Source: Arcobacter cryaerophilus gv. crypticus (lineage in GTDB: Bacteria > Campylobacterota > Campylobacteria > Campylobacterales > Arcobacteraceae). From it: a stretch of 64,000 nt of DNA. Position numbers and translations under genes: made by a program. Shown piece after piece: positions 46,051 to 54,501 of this stretch. A model generated the notes under the pieces. It did not search any database. It worked only from the letters and a program-made list of their open reading frames with translations, and was not told the origin of the DNA. The stretch lies in the NCBI RefSeq assembly GCF_002993025.1, contig NZ_NXGI01000002.1:259393-323392 (forward strand), in the 5' to 3' direction. How positions within the stretch are numbered: the stretch's first letter is position 1; the number at the start of each line of letters is the position of its first letter.

Positions 46051-46726
46051 AGTTTTTGTACTCTTTTTCAAAAACTTCTTTCATATTTTTTTCACAATCT
46101 TCATACCAAGATGTATTTTTACTTGCAAGAACAGGCTCTAAATATACAACTTTAACAACTCCAGGAGATGCTTCAATTTTTTGAGAGTTCACGATATTTC
46201 TAGTGTTAAACATAACAACTGGTTGAATTTTTAAGTTAAATTTATTTCCAATCATTTTTGCGCCAGCTTTAAACTCACCAATGTAAGTTCCATCACTTCT
46301 TGTACCTTCTGGAAACATTGCAATTGGGCGACCTTTTGATAATCTATCTTTTACTTCACTTAAAAGATGAATAAGCCCAGCTTTATTCTCTCTATCAATA
46401 CTTATCATTTTTGGTGCTTTTATTATGTGTCCAAAAAAGAATAGGTCTGTTATCTCTTTTTTTGCAACCCAAGCTATATTTCTATTATGTAGATGTTCCA
46501 TTACAATAATATCAAGCATTGATTGATGATTTATTAAGATTAAATCACAGCTTTCATCTAAATTTCCTTCAATTTCAAGCTTGATTCCAAGAAAAAACAT
46601 CTGGATTTTCATCCATATTTTTATAACTTTATGTGTATGATTTCTAAATAAATACATAAAAAATACAACAATTGCAACACTTATGGAAAATTGGATAAAA
46701 ACTATTAAGCCTCTAATTTTTTTCAA
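46040..46726 (-). CDS. plsC: 1-acyl-sn-glycerol-3-phosphate acyltransferase
   Basis: PlsC makes phosphatidic acid from lysophosphatidic acid. The 228-residue protein has an N-terminal membrane helix (about 8-26) and the NHxxxxD catalytic motif INHQSMLDI, then FPEGTRSDG. The start is TTG with a strong AAGGAGG; it lies inside the end of the upstream gene (14-base overlap). The TTG start and strong ribosome site are the best choice in the frame. Confidence 0.93.
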   Translation of the reverse strand: MKKIRGLIVFIQFSISVAIVVFFMYLFRNHTHKVIKIWMKIQMFFLGIKLEIEGNLDESCDLILINHQSMLDIIVMEHLHNRNIAWVAKKEITDLFFFGHIIKAPKMISIDRENKAGLIHLLSEVKDRLSKGRPIAMFPEGTRSDGTYIGEFKAGAKMIGNKFNLKIQPVVMFNTRNIVNSQKIEASPGVVKVVYLEPVLASKNTSWYEDCEKNMKEVFEKEYKNYVS

Positions 46727-47783
46727 AACTTTCCTCCTTTACCCAACCAACAAAATCACTATCAACGCCTAAAACTTTTACAAAGTTTTCTCTTTTTTCT
46801 AAAGCTTCAACTTTTTCATCTTTTTGTGTTCTAAAGAAGACTGTTGAGTTTTTTGTTGGTAAAATATATATATAAGAGTCTGTTTTAATTACACCTTTTT
46901 GATTTGGTAAGTTATATAAAACAGCAACAATTAAAGATAAAAAAGTGAAAAATAGAACAATCTTCCATCTTTTCCAAATATAAATTAAAAGAAAAATTAC
47001 AAAAACAACAATAGCTGCTATTTTTTTATATTTTTCAAAAGTAGAGTCATTTGGATTCAAATCAGTTTGAGTACTTACTAACTCATTTTGCAAAACAAGT
47101 GGTACTTTTACCTCTTTGAAACTATTAGTTGCAGTATTAAAATATGTAAAAATTAGATTTTTTTGAAAAATTGGAGTCACAAAATAGTAAACTAAATTTT
47201 CAATATTTTCCCACTCTTTTATATTTGAAACTCCTTGTTCTTCTATATTTTTCAAAGAAAAATCACTTAAATTTGAGTTTATTGCATCTAAGTCAATTAT
47301 TGTAAGGGCATTATCATTGTTGTATTGCTTTGTTTTATATGCTTTTAATATAATATTTTCAGCTACGATATTTGAGTATCTATCATCTGCTTTTCCAATA
47401 TTTGAGATTTTTAGTTGTAGCGGTGCTAGTGTACTTTGATCTATTAATTCATTTGAATTAAAAAGACTAATCTCAAAAAGTGGTAGTGAAAAATTTGTAT
47501 TTTTTACTTTGAAGTAGTAACTATTTTCATATTTATCATTTGATATTTTTTTCCAAGAAGAGTTTGGATTTAAAACCTCAATATTTGAAGAGTTTAAAAA
47601 TTTTGTACTTATATTTGTAAAATGTGAAGTAGTAATCATAGCTTCAATTTTTATTTCAAATTTTTGATTTTTGTATATATTTGTTGGTGTTTTTGTATAT
47701 GATAAATATAAGTTTTTTGCTGCAAATAAATTTATAGAGCAAAAAGTTGCAAAGATTAAAAAGAGTATCGATACTTTTTTCAT
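46713..47783 (-). CDS. Signal-peptide membrane protein with C-terminal SH3-like domain
   Basis: The 356-residue protein is not firmly recognised. It has a signal peptide (about 1-21), a large extracytoplasmic region (22-250) of beta-rich appearance beginning LYLSYTKTPTNIYKNQKFEIK, which resembles the start of BatD-type aerotolerance proteins, two membrane helices (about 252-270 and 273-290), and a C-terminal bacterial SH3-like domain (about 298-356, ending FVGWVKEESF). The protein therefore exposes both parts outside the cytoplasm. It is cotranscribed with plsC and crcB. Role unknown. Confidence 0.7.
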   Translation of the reverse strand: MKKVSILFLIFATFCSINLFAAKNLYLSYTKTPTNIYKNQKFEIKIEAMITTSHFTNISTKFLNSSNIEVLNPNSSWKKISNDKYENSYYFKVKNTNFSLPLFEISLFNSNELIDQSTLAPLQLKISNIGKADDRYSNIVAENIILKAYKTKQYNNDNALTIIDLDAINSNLSDFSLKNIEEQGVSNIKEWENIENLVYYFVTPIFQKNLIFTYFNTATNSFKEVKVPLVLQNELVSTQTDLNPNDSTFEKYKKIAAIVVFVIFLLIYIWKRWKIVLFFTFLSLIVAVLYNLPNQKGVIKTDSYIYILPTKNSTVFFRTQKDEKVEALEKRENFVKVLGVDSDFVGWVKEESFEKN

Positions 47784-47798
47784 AAGTTGTTAGCTAGA

Positions 47799-47826
47799 TT
47801 AAAATAGAAGAACTCTTCTATTTTAA
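47799..47826 (-). terminator. Perfect hairpin at the end of purQ
   Basis: Arms TTAAAATAGAAG (47799-47810) and CTTCTATTTTAA (47815-47826) are perfect 12-base inverted repeats with a four-base loop, overlapping the purQ stop. On the minus strand it is followed by a short T-rich segment. Confidence 0.7.
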
Positions 47827-48489
47827 TAAACCTTTTAGCATATTTACACCATCAGTTGAACCTAAAATATCTTCAATAGCACGTTCAGGATGAGGCATTA
47901 GACCAAATACATTTCTCTCTTTATTACAAATTCCAGCAATATTCGAAATACTACCATTCATACTTATTTCTTCACCATCTTTTGTGCAATATTTTAGAAG
48001 TATTTGATTGTTTTTTTCAAGCTCTTTTAATCCAACTTCATCAATAAAATAGTTACCATCATGATGAGCAACTGGAAGATTTACAACATCTGCAATATTC
48101 AAAAGTCTTAAAAAATCATTGTTATTGTCAATAACTTTAAGAGTGTGATATTTTGAAATAAAGTGTAAAGTATCATTTCTTTTCATTGCACCTGGAAGAA
48201 GCCCAGCTTCAAGTAAAATTTGAAAACCATTACAAATTCCTAAAACTTTTCCACCATTTGAAGCAAATTTTTTAACATCTTCCATAATGTTTGCAAATCT
48301 AGCAATTGCACCACTTCTTAGGTAATCTCCATACGAAAATCCACCTGGAACAATAACTAATTCAATATTTTCTGGAAGTTTTGACTCTTTATGCCAAACA
48401 ACAAAAACTTCACAACCTAACTTTTCAAAAGCATATTTTGCATCAAATTCACAGTTTGTTCCTGGAAATTGTAGAACTGCTACTTTCAT
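47818..48489 (-). CDS. purQ: Phosphoribosylformylglycinamidine synthase, glutaminase subunit PurQ
   Basis: PurQ supplies ammonia from glutamine to PurL in purine synthesis. The 223-residue class I glutamine amidotransferase has nucleophilic Cys in LGICNGFQIL, and the His/Glu pair in GLMPHPERAIED. Length fits the small bacterial PurQ. It follows purS directly in a purC-purS-purQ operon; purL is outside the window. Confidence 0.96.
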   Translation of the reverse strand: MKVAVLQFPGTNCEFDAKYAFEKLGCEVFVVWHKESKLPENIELVIVPGGFSYGDYLRSGAIARFANIMEDVKKFASNGGKVLGICNGFQILLEAGLLPGAMKRNDTLHFISKYHTLKVIDNNNDFLRLLNIADVVNLPVAHHDGNYFIDEVGLKELEKNNQILLKYCTKDGEEISMNGSISNIAGICNKERNVFGLMPHPERAIEDILGSTDGVNMLKGLLK

Positions 48490-48491
48490 AA

Positions 48492-48740
48492 TTAACCAAC
48501 TATATCTATACTATAATCTTCAATTACAGTATTAGCAAGAAGTTTTTCACACATTTTTACAACTTCTTCTTTTGCTTTTTCTTTGTCATTTGAGTTTAAT
48601 TCTATAATAATTTGTTTTCCTACTCTTACATCTGATATTAAATCTTTAAATCCCAAAGTTCCTAAAGCATGATTGATTGCCTTACCTTGATCATCTAAAA
48701 CACCTTTTTTTAATCCTACATTTACTATTGCTTTCATCAT
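48492..48740 (-). CDS. purS: Phosphoribosylformylglycinamidine synthase subunit PurS
   Basis: PurS is the small structural subunit that links PurQ and PurL. The 82-residue protein has the family patterns KAIVNVGLKKGVLDDQGKAI, DVRVGKQIIIEL and LANTVIEDYSID. Two adjacent ATG codons could start it. It is two bases from purQ. Confidence 0.95.
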   Translation of the reverse strand: MMKAIVNVGLKKGVLDDQGKAINHALGTLGFKDLISDVRVGKQIIIELNSNDKEKAKEEVVKMCEKLLANTVIEDYSIDIVG

Positions 48741-48777
48741 TTTTCCTCTAAATTTTTTGCAAATTATATCTAAAGAT

Positions 48778-49731
48778 TTATTTGCTTAGTCTTTCTAAAA
48801 TTGTTTTATATCCACTTAATATTTTATCTTCTATCTCTTTTGGAACAACAACTGCTAATTTCTCTCCAGATTTCAAAGATTTTGATTGTTCTTTCCAGTT
48901 CTCTTTTTTACCGAAATCTCTTAAAATTTGTTTATCCATTGAGATGAAGTTACTGTTTTTAAAATCTTCTAAAGCTATAAATCTTGAACTTTCAGGAGTT
49001 AAAACTTCGTCTCCTAAAACCCAATTACCATTTTCATCTACAAAAATTTCGAACTTTGTATCAACTACAACTATTCCTCTATCTTGTGCAAAAGTTGTAA
49101 AATCTTTAAAAAGTTTTTCCAAATTAGAGATAATTTCAGGGAAAGTTTCTCTTACTTTCTTAGAGTTTAGAGGCTCGTCTTTTAAGCCTTTTGTTGTTGG
49201 AGTAAAAAGTGGAGTTTCAAATTTATGCCACTCTTTTAGATTTGAAGGCAAATCTAATCCATATGGATCTTTTCCATCTTGTAAAGCTTGAAATAAAGAA
49301 CCTGTTAAGTAGTTTCTAAAAATTAATTCAAATTGTACAACTTCTCCATCGATATTTGCTTCAAGAGCTTTGCATAGCTTCATAAGTTGACATCTAGGAG
49401 AAACAGATATGTTGCTAGATATTTTTTCATCTAAAATTGCAGTTTTTATACCGCTATTTGCTGCAAATTTTGCTCCAAAATTTGATATCTCTGTTTGTAT
49501 AATTCCTTTTCCTTTTATTTCAAAATTTAAAGGAATATCAAAAACAGATGTTCTATCACTTCTTACAAGTAAAACTTTTGCTTCATCTCCTGGACAACTA
49601 TATAAATCAGCATTTTTTCCTATATAAAAAAGGTTGTAGCCAATATTTTCTAACTCATCAAAACCTTTTTTTGTAGTTGTTTTTTTATTTTCTGGCCAAA
49701 GATTTAAAGATTTAATTTTTTCTATATTCAT
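48778..49731 (-). CDS. purC: Phosphoribosylaminoimidazole-succinocarboxamide synthase (long form)
   Basis: PurC joins aspartate to CAIR to give SAICAR. The 317-residue protein is longer than the common bacterial PurC (about 240) and resembles the longer, yeast Ade1-like form. Motifs: LVRSDRTSVFDIPLN, FRNYLTGSLFQALQDGK, TPTTKGLKDEPLN and LGDEVLTPESSRF. It heads purC-purS-purQ. A TAA-bounded 38-base gap precedes purS. Confidence 0.92.
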   Translation of the reverse strand: MNIEKIKSLNLWPENKKTTTKKGFDELENIGYNLFYIGKNADLYSCPGDEAKVLLVRSDRTSVFDIPLNFEIKGKGIIQTEISNFGAKFAANSGIKTAILDEKISSNISVSPRCQLMKLCKALEANIDGEVVQFELIFRNYLTGSLFQALQDGKDPYGLDLPSNLKEWHKFETPLFTPTTKGLKDEPLNSKKVRETFPEIISNLEKLFKDFTTFAQDRGIVVVDTKFEIFVDENGNWVLGDEVLTPESSRFIALEDFKNSNFISMDKQILRDFGKKENWKEQSKSLKSGEKLAVVVPKEIEDKILSGYKTILERLSK

Positions 49732-49744
49732 AAAATTTCCTAAA

Positions 49745-51043
49745 TTATTTATTCATTATAATTAAGCTTTTTAAAACTGCTAAAGATGTATTTAATTGGT
49801 TGTCATTTTGTAAATCATCTTTTGAAATGATTTTTTTACTCTCATCTTTTACAGCTTTTTCTTCAGCTTTTAATTTATCATCAACCTTGTTTAGCTCACC
49901 CTCAAGATGTTTTTTAAGGTCAGCTTCTTTTATTTTCAAACCATTATCTTCACTTTGAACAACTTTTCCAGCACTTGCAATAATATCAGGAGTTACACCC
50001 TCTGCTTGAATTGTTCTTCCACTTGGTAAATAGTATTTTGCGATAGTTAATTTTATATTTTCAGTTTTTTCATTGTCAATTGAAAGAACAGCTTGAACTG
50101 AACCCTTTCCAAAAGTTTTTTCACCTATTAAAATAGCTCTTTTGTGATCTTGTAAAGAACCACTTACAATTTCAGATGCCGAAGCAGAACCTTCATTTAC
50201 AAGAACAACTAAAGGTAAATCTGTTTTTGTTCCAAATTTGCTTGCTTCAAATTTTTCTTCATCTGAAGCATCTCTTCCTTTTTGTGAAACAATAACTCCA
50301 TTTTTTACAAATAGATCAACAACACCAATTGCTTGATTTAAAAGACCACCAGGATTATTTCTTAAGTCAAGAACTATTCCTTTTACATCTTTATTTTCTT
50401 TTATAGCTTTTTCTAAATCATTTGTAACTTTTGTATCAAAGCTTGAAATTCTAAGATATAAAAGATTTTCTCCCTCTATTTTTTTTGCAAAAACAGATTG
50501 AACTTTTATAATATCTCTTTTCATTGCAATTTCTAGAGGTTTATTATCACCTTTTCTTACAATTGTTAGTTTAATATCTGATTTAGGCTCACCTCTCATC
50601 ATATTTACAGCTTCATCTAAAGTTATTCCAATAGTTGAAGTATCATTTATTTTTAAGATTATATCACCTGATTTTACACCTGCTTTAAATGCAGGAGTAT
50701 CATCTATTGGTGATATAACAGTTAAGGCACCATCTCTCATACCAACAGTAATTCCTAGCCCACCAAACTCTCCAGAAGTTGCAATACTCATCTCTTTACT
50801 TGCTTTTTTATCCAAATAACTCGAATGAGCATCTAGTTCTTGCATTAAACCCTTTAATGCTTTGTCAACAATTTGTTGAAGTTTAATATCATCAACATAA
50901 TACTTTTCAACAGTCCCAATCACTTTTGTGAGTTTTGATAAAGATTCAAATCTTGTTTGTTCGTTTTCAACAGGTGTTTCTTTTGCAAATATATTTTGAG
51001 ACAATACAAATGCAATAGATGTTGCTATTAATAATTTATTCAT
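49745..51043 (-). CDS. ctpA: Carboxy-terminal processing protease (S41 family)
   Basis: This periplasmic serine protease trims or degrades envelope proteins. The 432-residue protein has a signal peptide (1-20), an N-terminal helical part, a PDZ domain (about 95-175, GGLGITVGMRDGALTVISPI) and the S41 core with catalytic Ser in EGSASASEIV and Lys in GEKTFGKGSVQ. The last 50 residues are charged and extended. It lies upstream of purC on the same strand, 13 bases away. It is divergent from the YfgM-like gene. Confidence 0.93.
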   Translation of the reverse strand: MNKLLIATSIAFVLSQNIFAKETPVENEQTRFESLSKLTKVIGTVEKYYVDDIKLQQIVDKALKGLMQELDAHSSYLDKKASKEMSIATSGEFGGLGITVGMRDGALTVISPIDDTPAFKAGVKSGDIILKINDTSTIGITLDEAVNMMRGEPKSDIKLTIVRKGDNKPLEIAMKRDIIKVQSVFAKKIEGENLLYLRISSFDTKVTNDLEKAIKENKDVKGIVLDLRNNPGGLLNQAIGVVDLFVKNGVIVSQKGRDASDEEKFEASKFGTKTDLPLVVLVNEGSASASEIVSGSLQDHKRAILIGEKTFGKGSVQAVLSIDNEKTENIKLTIAKYYLPSGRTIQAEGVTPDIIASAGKVVQSEDNGLKIKEADLKKHLEGELNKVDDKLKAEEKAVKDESKKIISKDDLQNDNQLNTSLAVLKSLIIMNK

Positions 51044-51156
51044 TTCGTGATAACCTTTAAAATTTATAGACTAAAATTATACAAAAAAGTTTATAAAAGT
51101 AATATTTTATGAAAAATTTTGTAATATATCAACTACTTTTTAAAAAGGCTAGGCAT

Positions 51157-51735
51157 ATGAGTATAAAAGATGATGTGAACTACATCAAAAATGAGTTAAG
51201 TAGTGAAGAGAAATTCCTTGAAAGTTTTGTAAAAACTGAGAGATTTTTTAAGAAATATAAAAAATTAATATTTGGATTAATTATTTTAGTAATAGTTGGT
51301 TCAATAGTATTTTTAGTTAAAAACAAATTAGATGAAAAAAATCTTTATGAAGCAAATATTGCTCTAAGTAGTTTTCTTGAGAATGGAAATCAAAACTCTT
51401 TAAATGAACTTAAAGAGAAAAATAAAGATTTATATGAAATAGCTTTGTATTTAGATGCTAAAAATGAGTTTAAAAATGCAAATATTAATCTCAAATATTT
51501 AAAAGATTTACTTGATTTTCAAGTTGCACTTTTAAATTCAAACCAAGCAGAGCTTGATTTAGTTTCAAAAAAAGCAGATTTTTTACTTAAAGATTATGCT
51601 ATTTTTAATCAAGCTTTAATACTAGTTAACAGTAAAAAATATGATGAAGCAAGAGAAATTTTAAGTAAAATATCTCAAGATTCAAGAGCTTTTGAACTAG
51701 CAACACTTTTAAAACACTATTTAGTTACAAAATAA
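51157..51735 (+). CDS. YfgM-like single-span TPR protein
   Basis: I start at the ATG at 51157 (AAGGCTAGG upstream), giving 192 residues; an ATG at 51109 adds 16 residues of non-family appearance. The protein has a cytoplasmic N-terminus (MSIKDDVNYIKNELSSEE), one membrane helix (about 38-58) and a helical periplasmic region with weak tetratricopeptide spacing (NLYEANIALSSFLENGN to AREILSKISQ). The topology is that of YfgM. It precedes a BamB-like lipoprotein, as yfgM precedes bamB in Escherichia coli. Confidence 0.75.
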   Translation: MSIKDDVNYIKNELSSEEKFLESFVKTERFFKKYKKLIFGLIILVIVGSIVFLVKNKLDEKNLYEANIALSSFLENGNQNSLNELKEKNKDLYEIALYLDAKNEFKNANINLKYLKDLLDFQVALLNSNQAELDLVSKKADFLLKDYAIFNQALILVNSKKYDEAREILSKISQDSRAFELATLLKHYLVTK

Positions 51736-51747
51736 GGAATAAAAAAA

Positions 51748-52731
51748 ATGAAATCTATACTATTGTCAATCGTTGCAATTGCACTTTTTACAGCTTGTTC
51801 TGGTAAAAAATATTATGAACCAGAAGAAACAAGTAGCAATATTGAGTTAAATAAGAAGTCTATGTCATCTTCAATAAAATCTATGAATAGAGTTGGTGCA
51901 ACTTTAAAAGATAATGAAGTTATTACTAAACAAGGAATTTCTAGCTTTAAACTGCCAGAAGGATTTGAGTTTTTAAACTTTACTGATGATGGAAAAGTAA
52001 TAGCAACAAATTATGTTGATAAAATTTTAATTGGTGAAAAAGAGAGAACTGTTAAAGATATAGTTGTTGCTGCTTCAAGAAAAGATGAAAAACTAGCACT
52101 TATCTATTCTAACAATAGTATGGAGCTAATAGATATAAATACAGATAAAACTCTTTTTAAAGAGTACTTACCACTATCATTAGCAAATGATACGAGAATT
52201 TCAAATCCTTTATTCATGGGAAATTTAATTTTATTTCCAAGCTTAAATGGTAAAGTTCTTATTTTATCATCTGCTACAAATGAAGTTGTAAGAAATATAT
52301 CTGTTGAGACAGATAGTGAATTCAAAAATATTATAAGTCTTGAAATTGAGAAAAAAAGTGAGAGTTTGATTGTTGCAAATCCAAATAAAATTGTATCTAT
52401 ATCTGCTAGAGATGTTATTAGTAAGGATTATGATATTAGAGATATGATTGTAAAAGATGGATATATTTATATTGCAACTGTTGATGGTAATATTATAAAA
52501 CTTACTCCAAACCTAGAAGAAGTTGCAAAAAGAAAATATAAATATGCAAAATTCCATGCTTTGGCATATGGAAGTAGTTTATATGCTGTTGAGTCTCAAG
52601 GTTTTCTTATAAATATAAGTGACGATTTTAAAACTGATACTATATATGAGTTTAGTTTTGATAATGAGAAAAGATTAATAGCAATAGATAATAAAATCTA
52701 TTTTAATTCAGATTATATAACTCTTCCATAA
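51748..52731 (+). CDS. BamB-like beta-propeller lipoprotein
   Basis: The 327-residue protein has a lipoprotein signal (ALFTAC, Cys17) and repeating short beta strands through 65-320 consistent with a PQQ-like beta propeller (segments DGKVIATNYVDKILI, NGKVLILSSATNEVV, DGYIYIATVDGNIIKL). BamB, an accessory of outer-membrane protein assembly, is the best functional guess, backed by the YfgM-like partner gene 12 bases upstream. Sequence motifs specific to BamB are not clear, so it remains a prediction. Confidence 0.7.
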   Translation: MKSILLSIVAIALFTACSGKKYYEPEETSSNIELNKKSMSSSIKSMNRVGATLKDNEVITKQGISSFKLPEGFEFLNFTDDGKVIATNYVDKILIGEKERTVKDIVVAASRKDEKLALIYSNNSMELIDINTDKTLFKEYLPLSLANDTRISNPLFMGNLILFPSLNGKVLILSSATNEVVRNISVETDSEFKNIISLEIEKKSESLIVANPNKIVSISARDVISKDYDIRDMIVKDGYIYIATVDGNIIKLTPNLEEVAKRKYKYAKFHALAYGSSLYAVESQGFLINISDDFKTDTIYEFSFDNEKRLIAIDNKIYFNSDYITLP

Positions 52732-52734
52732 AAG

Positions 52735-52760
52735 AATAGTGGATTTATCCACTATTTTTA
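52735..52760 (+). terminator. Terminator after the BamB-like gene
   Basis: Arms AATAGTGG (52735-52742) and CCACTATT (52749-52756) with a six-base loop, followed by three further T, lie just after the stop. The gap to the convergent truD contains nothing else evident. Confidence 0.82.
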
Positions 52761-52791
52761 AACTTAGAAAATTATCCTTAAACCTATTGTT

Positions 52792-53790
52792 TTAGCCAAA
52801 GTTTCTATTTGCTAAAAGCTCAATCAAAACTGTTGCGTATGAACCTTTTGGTAAAATGAAATCTAAACTACAAGATTTATTTGCTTTATCATATTTGCAA
52901 GATAAAATCTCTGGAAATACAATCGCTTCTCTTCTGTAACCTTTTTCACTTATTTCACTATCGTCATATTTTTGTTCAATTTTCAAAGCATCATCTTTAG
53001 CTTTAAAAACATCTCTTCCTGGAAGCAAACCAGTTGGAGTTATTAGTTTTTCTTTGAAGTCCACTATGATTTTTTCATTTATAGAGTTTGGAGTAAAAAG
53101 TTTTTCATTTTTTATATCATAAAAAATATCTCCATCTAGGAGTTTAAATCCACTATTATCAAGTTTTAGTCTTTCAACCAACCAAGCATTAAAAAATGTG
53201 CTTTGATAAGCACTAAGAAGCATCTTTGCTACTTTTCTATCTTTAATTATTGCATCACCAAATAGTAAATCTTGTGCTTTTTCTAAATTCTCTTTTACAT
53301 CTCTTCCAAATCTTTGATAACCAAAATAGTTTGGGAAACCATTTTTAGATACAAATTTAAGAAGTTTTTCAATACAAAAAAGCTCTTCAAGTTCAAGCTC
53401 ATGAAGATTTATTTTAAATCTATTTCCTTTTAAATCACCAATATTTAGTTTTTTATTATGTAAAAAACTATCAAGTATCTCTATTTTTTTTGATTTAAAA
53501 TTTTTAATCTCTTTTTGATATTTTTTTGGAATAGATATGTATTGAATTGTAGTTGCTCTTTTATCTTTTAGCCCAGCATATCCAATGTCACTCGAATAAA
53601 CACCTAAGAATTTTGATAATCTATCGATTAACTCCCAAGTATCACAGTTTTGCTTTTTTATTTTTAAAATTAAGAAGTTCCCATACGATGAGAATTTTAT
53701 TGGCTGTTCTTCGACTATAAAATCGACATCGTTTTGGACAAATTTAAAATTTAGAACTTTATCATTTGCTGGATAAATTCTTTTTATCAA
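52792..53790 (-). CDS. truD: tRNA pseudouridine(13) synthase TruD
   Basis: TruD makes pseudouridine 13 in tRNA-Glu. The 332-residue protein has the catalytic aspartate motif AGLKDKRATTIQ, NYFGYQRFG and LLSAYQSTFFNAWL, which mark the TruD family. The start is a TTG that overlaps the stop of the dksA-like gene (TTGA). It ends a dksA-truD transcript. Confidence 0.93.
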   Translation of the reverse strand: MIKRIYPANDKVLNFKFVQNDVDFIVEEQPIKFSSYGNFLILKIKKQNCDTWELIDRLSKFLGVYSSDIGYAGLKDKRATTIQYISIPKKYQKEIKNFKSKKIEILDSFLHNKKLNIGDLKGNRFKINLHELELEELFCIEKLLKFVSKNGFPNYFGYQRFGRDVKENLEKAQDLLFGDAIIKDRKVAKMLLSAYQSTFFNAWLVERLKLDNSGFKLLDGDIFYDIKNEKLFTPNSINEKIIVDFKEKLITPTGLLPGRDVFKAKDDALKIEQKYDDSEISEKGYRREAIVFPEILSCKYDKANKSCSLDFILPKGSYATVLIELLANRNFG

Positions 53791-54158
53791 TATGCTACTC
53801 TTTTTTGCTGTTCTTGCTCATATACTGTTCTGCACTCTGTACAAAACTTTGCAAAAGGTTTTGCTTTTAATCTTCCTATTGGAATATTTATTCCGCACAT
53901 ATCGCAAATCCCATAAGTAGATTCCTTTATCTTTTTTAATGCATCTTCAATTTGATTTAACTCATCTAGTTGATGATTTGCAATCATTCCCTCTTTAAAT
54001 GAGTCACTAACAAAATCAGCATAATCTAAATCATCATTTAAATCTTGATCTTTTAATTGGTCAATACTATCCCTACTACTTCTGACATTATTTAAAATTA
54101 TCTCTTTTCTCTCAAGCAATATTGCTTTTAATTCATCAATTTGACTTTTGTTTGCCAT
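53787..54158 (-). CDS. dksA: DksA/TraR-family C4 zinc-finger protein
   Basis: DksA binds RNA polymerase and, with ppGpp, adjusts rRNA and stress gene transcription. The 123-residue protein has a coiled coil (about 5-75) and a C-terminal zinc finger with CDMCG and CTECR (four cysteines). It contains DLDYADFVSD near the coil tip. It is shorter than E. coli DksA but of the usual size in Campylobacterota. A TATAAT at 54183-54188 (minus) precedes it. Confidence 0.9.
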   Translation of the reverse strand: MANKSQIDELKAILLERKEIILNNVRSSRDSIDQLKDQDLNDDLDYADFVSDSFKEGMIANHQLDELNQIEDALKKIKESTYGICDMCGINIPIGRLKAKPFAKFCTECRTVYEQEQQKRVAY

Positions 54159-54182
54159 TATTTTCTCCTGTGTAAAGTCGCA

Positions 54183-54188
54183 ATTATA
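54183..54188 (-). promoter_or_regulatory. Probable -10 element of dksA-truD
   Basis: TATAAT on the minus strand lies 25 bases before the dksA ATG with AGGAG between. Confidence 0.5.
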
Positions 54189-54252
54189 TCTATTATTAAC
54201 AGATATTTAACTTAAAATTGGTAGAATATTCTATCAGTACGAGGAGCAGGGC

Positions 54253-54501
54253 ATTACAACACTAAGCAAAGTCTATTTGATAACTATATTTTTTATAGCA
54301 TTTATTTTCTTTTTTTTATTTTTGTATTCAAATACTTTTTATAAAAATAATAGAAATTATGATATTTTAGCTATTACAAAATTATCAAATCTTTCATATT
54401 CAAATAATGATTATAGATTTAAAGATTATGAAAAGAGTTTTGATAATATCATTTATTTGAACCCAAAAATAAGTAATTTTGGATTTGTTTATGAAGAGTA
54501 G
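54253..54501 (+). CDS. Small membrane-anchored protein heading the ABC module; possible AUU start
   Basis: I do not recognise this protein. The frame has TTG at 54277 (74 residues) with no ribosome site; an ATT at 54253 has GAGGAG six bases upstream, giving 82 residues. The product has one N-terminal membrane helix (about 10-27 from the ATT, FFIAFIFFFLFLYSN) and a polar C-terminal part (about 55 residues) that should face the periplasm. It overlaps the permease gene by 11 bases. A role as an accessory of the transporter is inferred from operon position. Confidence 0.6.
   Translation: MTTLSKVYLITIFFIAFIFFFLFLYSNTFYKNNRNYDILAITKLSNLSYSNNDYRFKDYEKSFDNIIYLNPKISNFGFVYEE

Noticed and set aside
48782-49291. 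A 169-codon plus-strand frame opposite purC
   Set aside because: Shadow of purC; no start signal and no resemblance to a protein family.
51109-51157. Longer start for the YfgM-like protein
   Set aside because: The extra 16 residues (MKNFVIYQLLFKK...) follow no ribosome site and do not fit the cytoplasmic N-terminus of the family; the ATG at 51157 is better placed.
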